NCBI GenBank assembly: GCA_030430345.1
Contig: JAUIFT010000091.1
Span: forward strand, 1-7,789
Reading direction: 5' to 3'
Length of the DNA: 7,789 nt
Origin: Calditrichia bacterium
Lineage (GTDB): Bacteria; Calditrichota; Calditrichia; RBG-13-44-9; J042
In this document: positions 7,101-7,789 of the stretch, in pieces
Position numbering within the stretch: the stretch's first letter is position 1
How the letters are laid out: each line of letters begins with the position of its first letter
Notes under the pieces: generated by a model
Told to the model about the DNA's origin: nothing
What the model saw: the letters and a program-made list of their open reading frames with translations, nothing else
Database searches by the model: none
Position numbers and translations under genes: made by a program

Positions 7101-7789
7101 GCACAGCTATCTTTTCCGTGCCCGGGGGAAATAATACGGAATTTTCCTTTCATCCGAGAATCGTTGGACCGGTTAAGGATACCGTCATTACCGTTGAAGG
7201 GGATGACGAAGATAATTGCCGGGTAACCCTGGAAAACCCGGCGGTTAATCTTAGTGAAGTATGGGATAAAGTGCCGCGGGAAGCCGCTGAATTTGCCGGT
7301 GTTTTAAATGGGCAGGGTGCGGCTCGTTTTCTCGGGCGTTTGGATGCCCCGTTGGCCGGCACGATCAGCCAGGTAAAGCTGGCAATCGATTCGCCAATCA
7401 TTCTTAATCCGGGGCGTGTATTGCAACTGGGGGCTACATCCAGTGCTATCCGGGAAATCATTCCGCTGACGGCATTAGGTTTTGATGGCGTCGATGTGCG
7501 TTTAGACAGCTTAAGCTCACTGATTGGCGGGGCAATTGCCGTCGACTCTCCAGACGGCGGTGAGCCCGTTGCCGAACACTCTGAATTTAGACTCTACCCT
7601 GACCTAAAGACGGCTGGTCGAGGTATTGCCGTCAAAGTGACGCTGCCAGATGACAACAACCTCAGCGCATCTGCGCCAATCATGTATCGCGGGATTGAAA
7701 TTGGTCAGGTGACCGACTTACAGCTGCGTGATGAGCGCAAAAATATCGTCGCTTCCGCTGCCATTCAACCAGCGTTTAGCGACATGCTG
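4196..7789 (+). CDS. Giant multidomain protein with LamG-like and hemopexin repeats (3' partial, chimeric tail)
   Basis: One uninterrupted frame of 1198 codons to the right edge, with no stop. In order: a beta-rich N-terminal region (about 1-260, possibly propeller-like: TAMVRHNGTVIAFAV, FHVMSDNKFVYLF); a Cys/His motif at 266-283; a LamG/ConA-like jelly roll (about 310-505) with FDGSDDSITL, EFWLQAEDF, WHHVVLVRD, WYIDGK, KIDEIRIWQRPR and LLVYWRFDE; a coiled coil (616-650); two hemopexin-like repeats (about 768-816 and 817-862) with YYYFKGEQYRVF and DAAFLENDGRVFFLKGAHY; a Leu/Glu-rich coiled coil (873-912); then a beta-rich stretch to about 1096. No signal peptide or membrane anchor is visible at the N-terminus, so how it would reach the cell surface is unclear. 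LamG and hemopexin modules usually bind carbohydrate or protein, so an adhesive or toxin-like role is conceivable; no catalytic motif was recognised. Residues from about 1097 look foreign (LetB-like), so the true C-terminus is not here. Confidence 0.85.
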   Translation, partial: MLDNFVKSYPKPLNGAAFNHTAMVRHNGTVIAFAVNDDRRIFYSVLDLNDQSSKGPLDVNYWQNNPQTLTFPNEIVTVGEGLFDPLQMPVYKKGSSEPEAAGTRVRENEKDQFRSTTASLSDNTAFHVMSDNKFVYLFRQSVENSDVDLEAGVLLVDRFILSGTMLLNKREVRYQRSRNKYQPQSRKDSLGAKDMEKNPFYEPTQKLSFIRNLVDGRFTSLLLPTQIANLQRWQIFAHNVKTGMVDSFNIERAADGLFNLKGTQPYTCPDHPEVYSLKDGPCPEPAKADATQNCPYALIPVLSKEGYAEWALAFDGSDDSITLEKPLEFEHASYQTIEFWLQAEDFSAQQTLLSVADQEAGSIFIDTDGTLKYLYLDENGATQQFGSVTALKAGFWHHVVLVRDEDENTLSWYIDGKQANDLADIAGVASANSGLTFGSGNWGFFKGKIDEIRIWQRPRYQDELLADMRHRLIGHEPGLLVYWRFDESRGTVLNDQTENAYRGILSGEVEWVASDAPVGDHPGVRRTSFRFDGRTVVSGMSALLYYYQQQNKGGYDAEDKPLKTNARVMLAAATHPESGGVEGVNHIAILDFGLSRGGKLGQIPDNILLENMEVSEEDRRSSREIQEEITFLESREPELIQLINELNGNLDIPADSDFIDAAYNFPGDENAAAAIVFKKENITLNWRDDGIEYLEDENTLPQKLAMANWTFQYEEEAVNVTFTKTVNAATVSSVEVVDDATLTQEQIVGTAEWLAAWCGWESTAGESESAFVVNDKYYYFKGEQYRVFDRATRTFSEATNIAVGEFPGLWTDGIDAAFLENDGRVFFLKGAHYKSYVWEDEVYVTQGFDTLHSIYPGVPFLLVHTEYQGDPPVLEDVEEELGDLRSRLAALRVELAAAQRRELEELEVEVEMFMIHTDPFGLSTMGGLLTFAWTDNTPQLFDSANGKLALYFQGANEQFYVTYYDTMTGTAIFSVPGGNNTEFSFHPRIVGPVKDTVITVEGDDEDNCRVTLENPAVNLSEVWDKVPREAAEFAGVLNGQGAARFLGRLDAPLAGTISQVKLAIDSPIILNPGRVLQLGATSSAIREIIPLTALGFDGVDVRLDSLSSLIGGAIAVDSPDGGEPVAEHSEFRLYPDLKTAGRGIAVKVTLPDDNNLSASAPIMYRGIEIGQVTDLQLRDERKNIVASAAIQPAFSDML
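4991..5050 (+). other. HMBD-like Cys/His motif within the giant protein
   Basis: Residues 266-283 read YTCPDHPEVYSLKDGPCP. This closely follows the heavy-metal-binding domain found in copper-export proteins (YTCPMHPEV.S...G.CP.CGM), keeping Cys268, His271 and Cys282, but the final CxGM is replaced by EPAK. It joins the N-terminal region to the jelly roll. It could bind a metal, or be a structural turn that resembles HMBD by chance. Confidence 0.45.
5126..5710 (+). other. LamG / ConA-like jelly-roll domain of the giant protein
   Basis: Residues about 310-505. The order of strands and motifs follows the Laminin_G_3-type domain: AFDGSDD opening, EFWLQ, a WHHVV strand, a WYIDGK strand, FKGKIDEIRIWQRPR, and a closing LLVYWRFDESRGTVLNDQT. 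The family typically binds glycans or proteins at the cell surface. Confidence 0.85.
5974..5993. repeat. GC-rich hairpin with a G7 tract inside the giant gene
   Basis: Arms GCTTTCCC (5974-5981) and GGGAAAGC (5986-5993) flank a GGGG loop, giving an 8-bp perfect stem. The run of seven G residues (5982-5988) is the longest G tract noticed in the window. The protein frame before and after it is consistent, so no indel is present here. Confidence 0.5.
6500..6781 (+). other. Two hemopexin-like repeats of the giant protein
   Basis: Residues about 768-862 hold two copies of the hemopexin blade pattern (.AF......yyFKG..Y..y): SAFVVNDKYYYFKGEQYRVF and DAAFLENDGRVFFLKGAHY. A complete hemopexin propeller needs four blades; only two are seen, so the unit may be partial or may pair with another region. 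Confidence 0.75.
7476..7789 (+). other. letB: Foreign LetB/YebT-type MCE fragment fused in frame (junction about 7476-7498)
   Basis: Residues from about 1097 match the boundary between two MCE domains of the gammaproteobacterial lipid-transport tunnel protein LetB (YebT). VRLDSLSSLIGGAIAVDSPD parallels the E. coli stretch around SLAALVNGAIAFDSP, FRLYPDL parallels FGLYEDL, and APIMYRGIEIGQVTDLQL parallels PLMYQGLEVGQLTKLDL (E. coli sequence recalled, not searched). Real LetB is an inner-membrane-anchored periplasmic protein of seven MCE domains; half a domain joined to a LamG/hemopexin protein makes no structural sense. Codon choice changes abruptly: the six Pro codons here are CCA, CCC or CCT and never CCG, whereas 7 of the 9 Pro codons in the roughly 130 codons before are CCG. 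None of the six Arg codons is CGG, a common codon upstream. Confidence 0.8.

Noticed and set aside
7150..7461. Minus-strand open frame of 103 codons near the right edge
   Set aside because: It is low-complexity, rich in Ser, Arg and Thr, and antisense to a continuous + strand frame; no ribosome site or family signature was seen.

Overview
The window carries a bacterial chromosomal segment with all recognisable genes on the + strand: a 5'-truncated sugar-nucleotide-type SDR reductase, a class III CoA-transferase, a decayed penicillin-acylase gene, an AraC-type regulator whose N-terminal half resembles DUF6597, a CPBP-family membrane protease, and a very large multidomain reading frame that runs off the right edge. 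The gene families and domain styles (DUF6597-like AraC, LamG plus hemopexin repeats in one giant protein, CaiB/BaiF protein of the Saprospiria type) suggest a Bacteroidota-like or Calditrichota/Chloroflexota-like environmental bacterium. The phylum cannot be settled from this window; clear Shine-Dalgarno sequences before several genes argue against a typical Bacteroidota translation signal.

Layout: 2-424 is the C-terminal part of the SDR/RmlD-like protein, and 21 bases later 446-1576 encodes an intact CaiB/BaiF CoA-transferase with its catalytic Asp. From 1621 to about 2239 lies a penicillin acylase remnant: a ribosome site, a signal-anchor start and well-conserved N-terminal motifs are spread over three reading frames, and the catalytic beta chain is absent. 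2286-3080 (AraC) and 3191-4084 (CPBP protease) are intact, each with a good ribosome site. A 111-base gap leads to the giant frame starting at 4196.

The giant frame encodes, in order, a beta-rich N-terminal region, a short Cys/His motif resembling heavy-metal-binding (HMBD) modules, a LamG/ConA-like jelly roll, a coiled coil, two hemopexin-like repeats, a second coiled coil and a further beta-rich region. The last roughly 100 codons (about 7476-7789) do not belong to this protein: they read as an internal piece of a gammaproteobacterial LetB/YebT-type MCE protein, with an abrupt change in Pro, Arg and Asp codon choice. The open frame simply happens to continue across the join. The most economical reading is a chimeric assembly or cloning junction near 7476-7498, although a real recombination cannot be excluded from sequence alone.

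No RNA genes, CRISPR arrays, transposases or attachment sites were seen. I found no convincing new multi-gene system; the most notable items are the chimeric junction, the unusual architecture of the giant protein and the frameshifted acylase.
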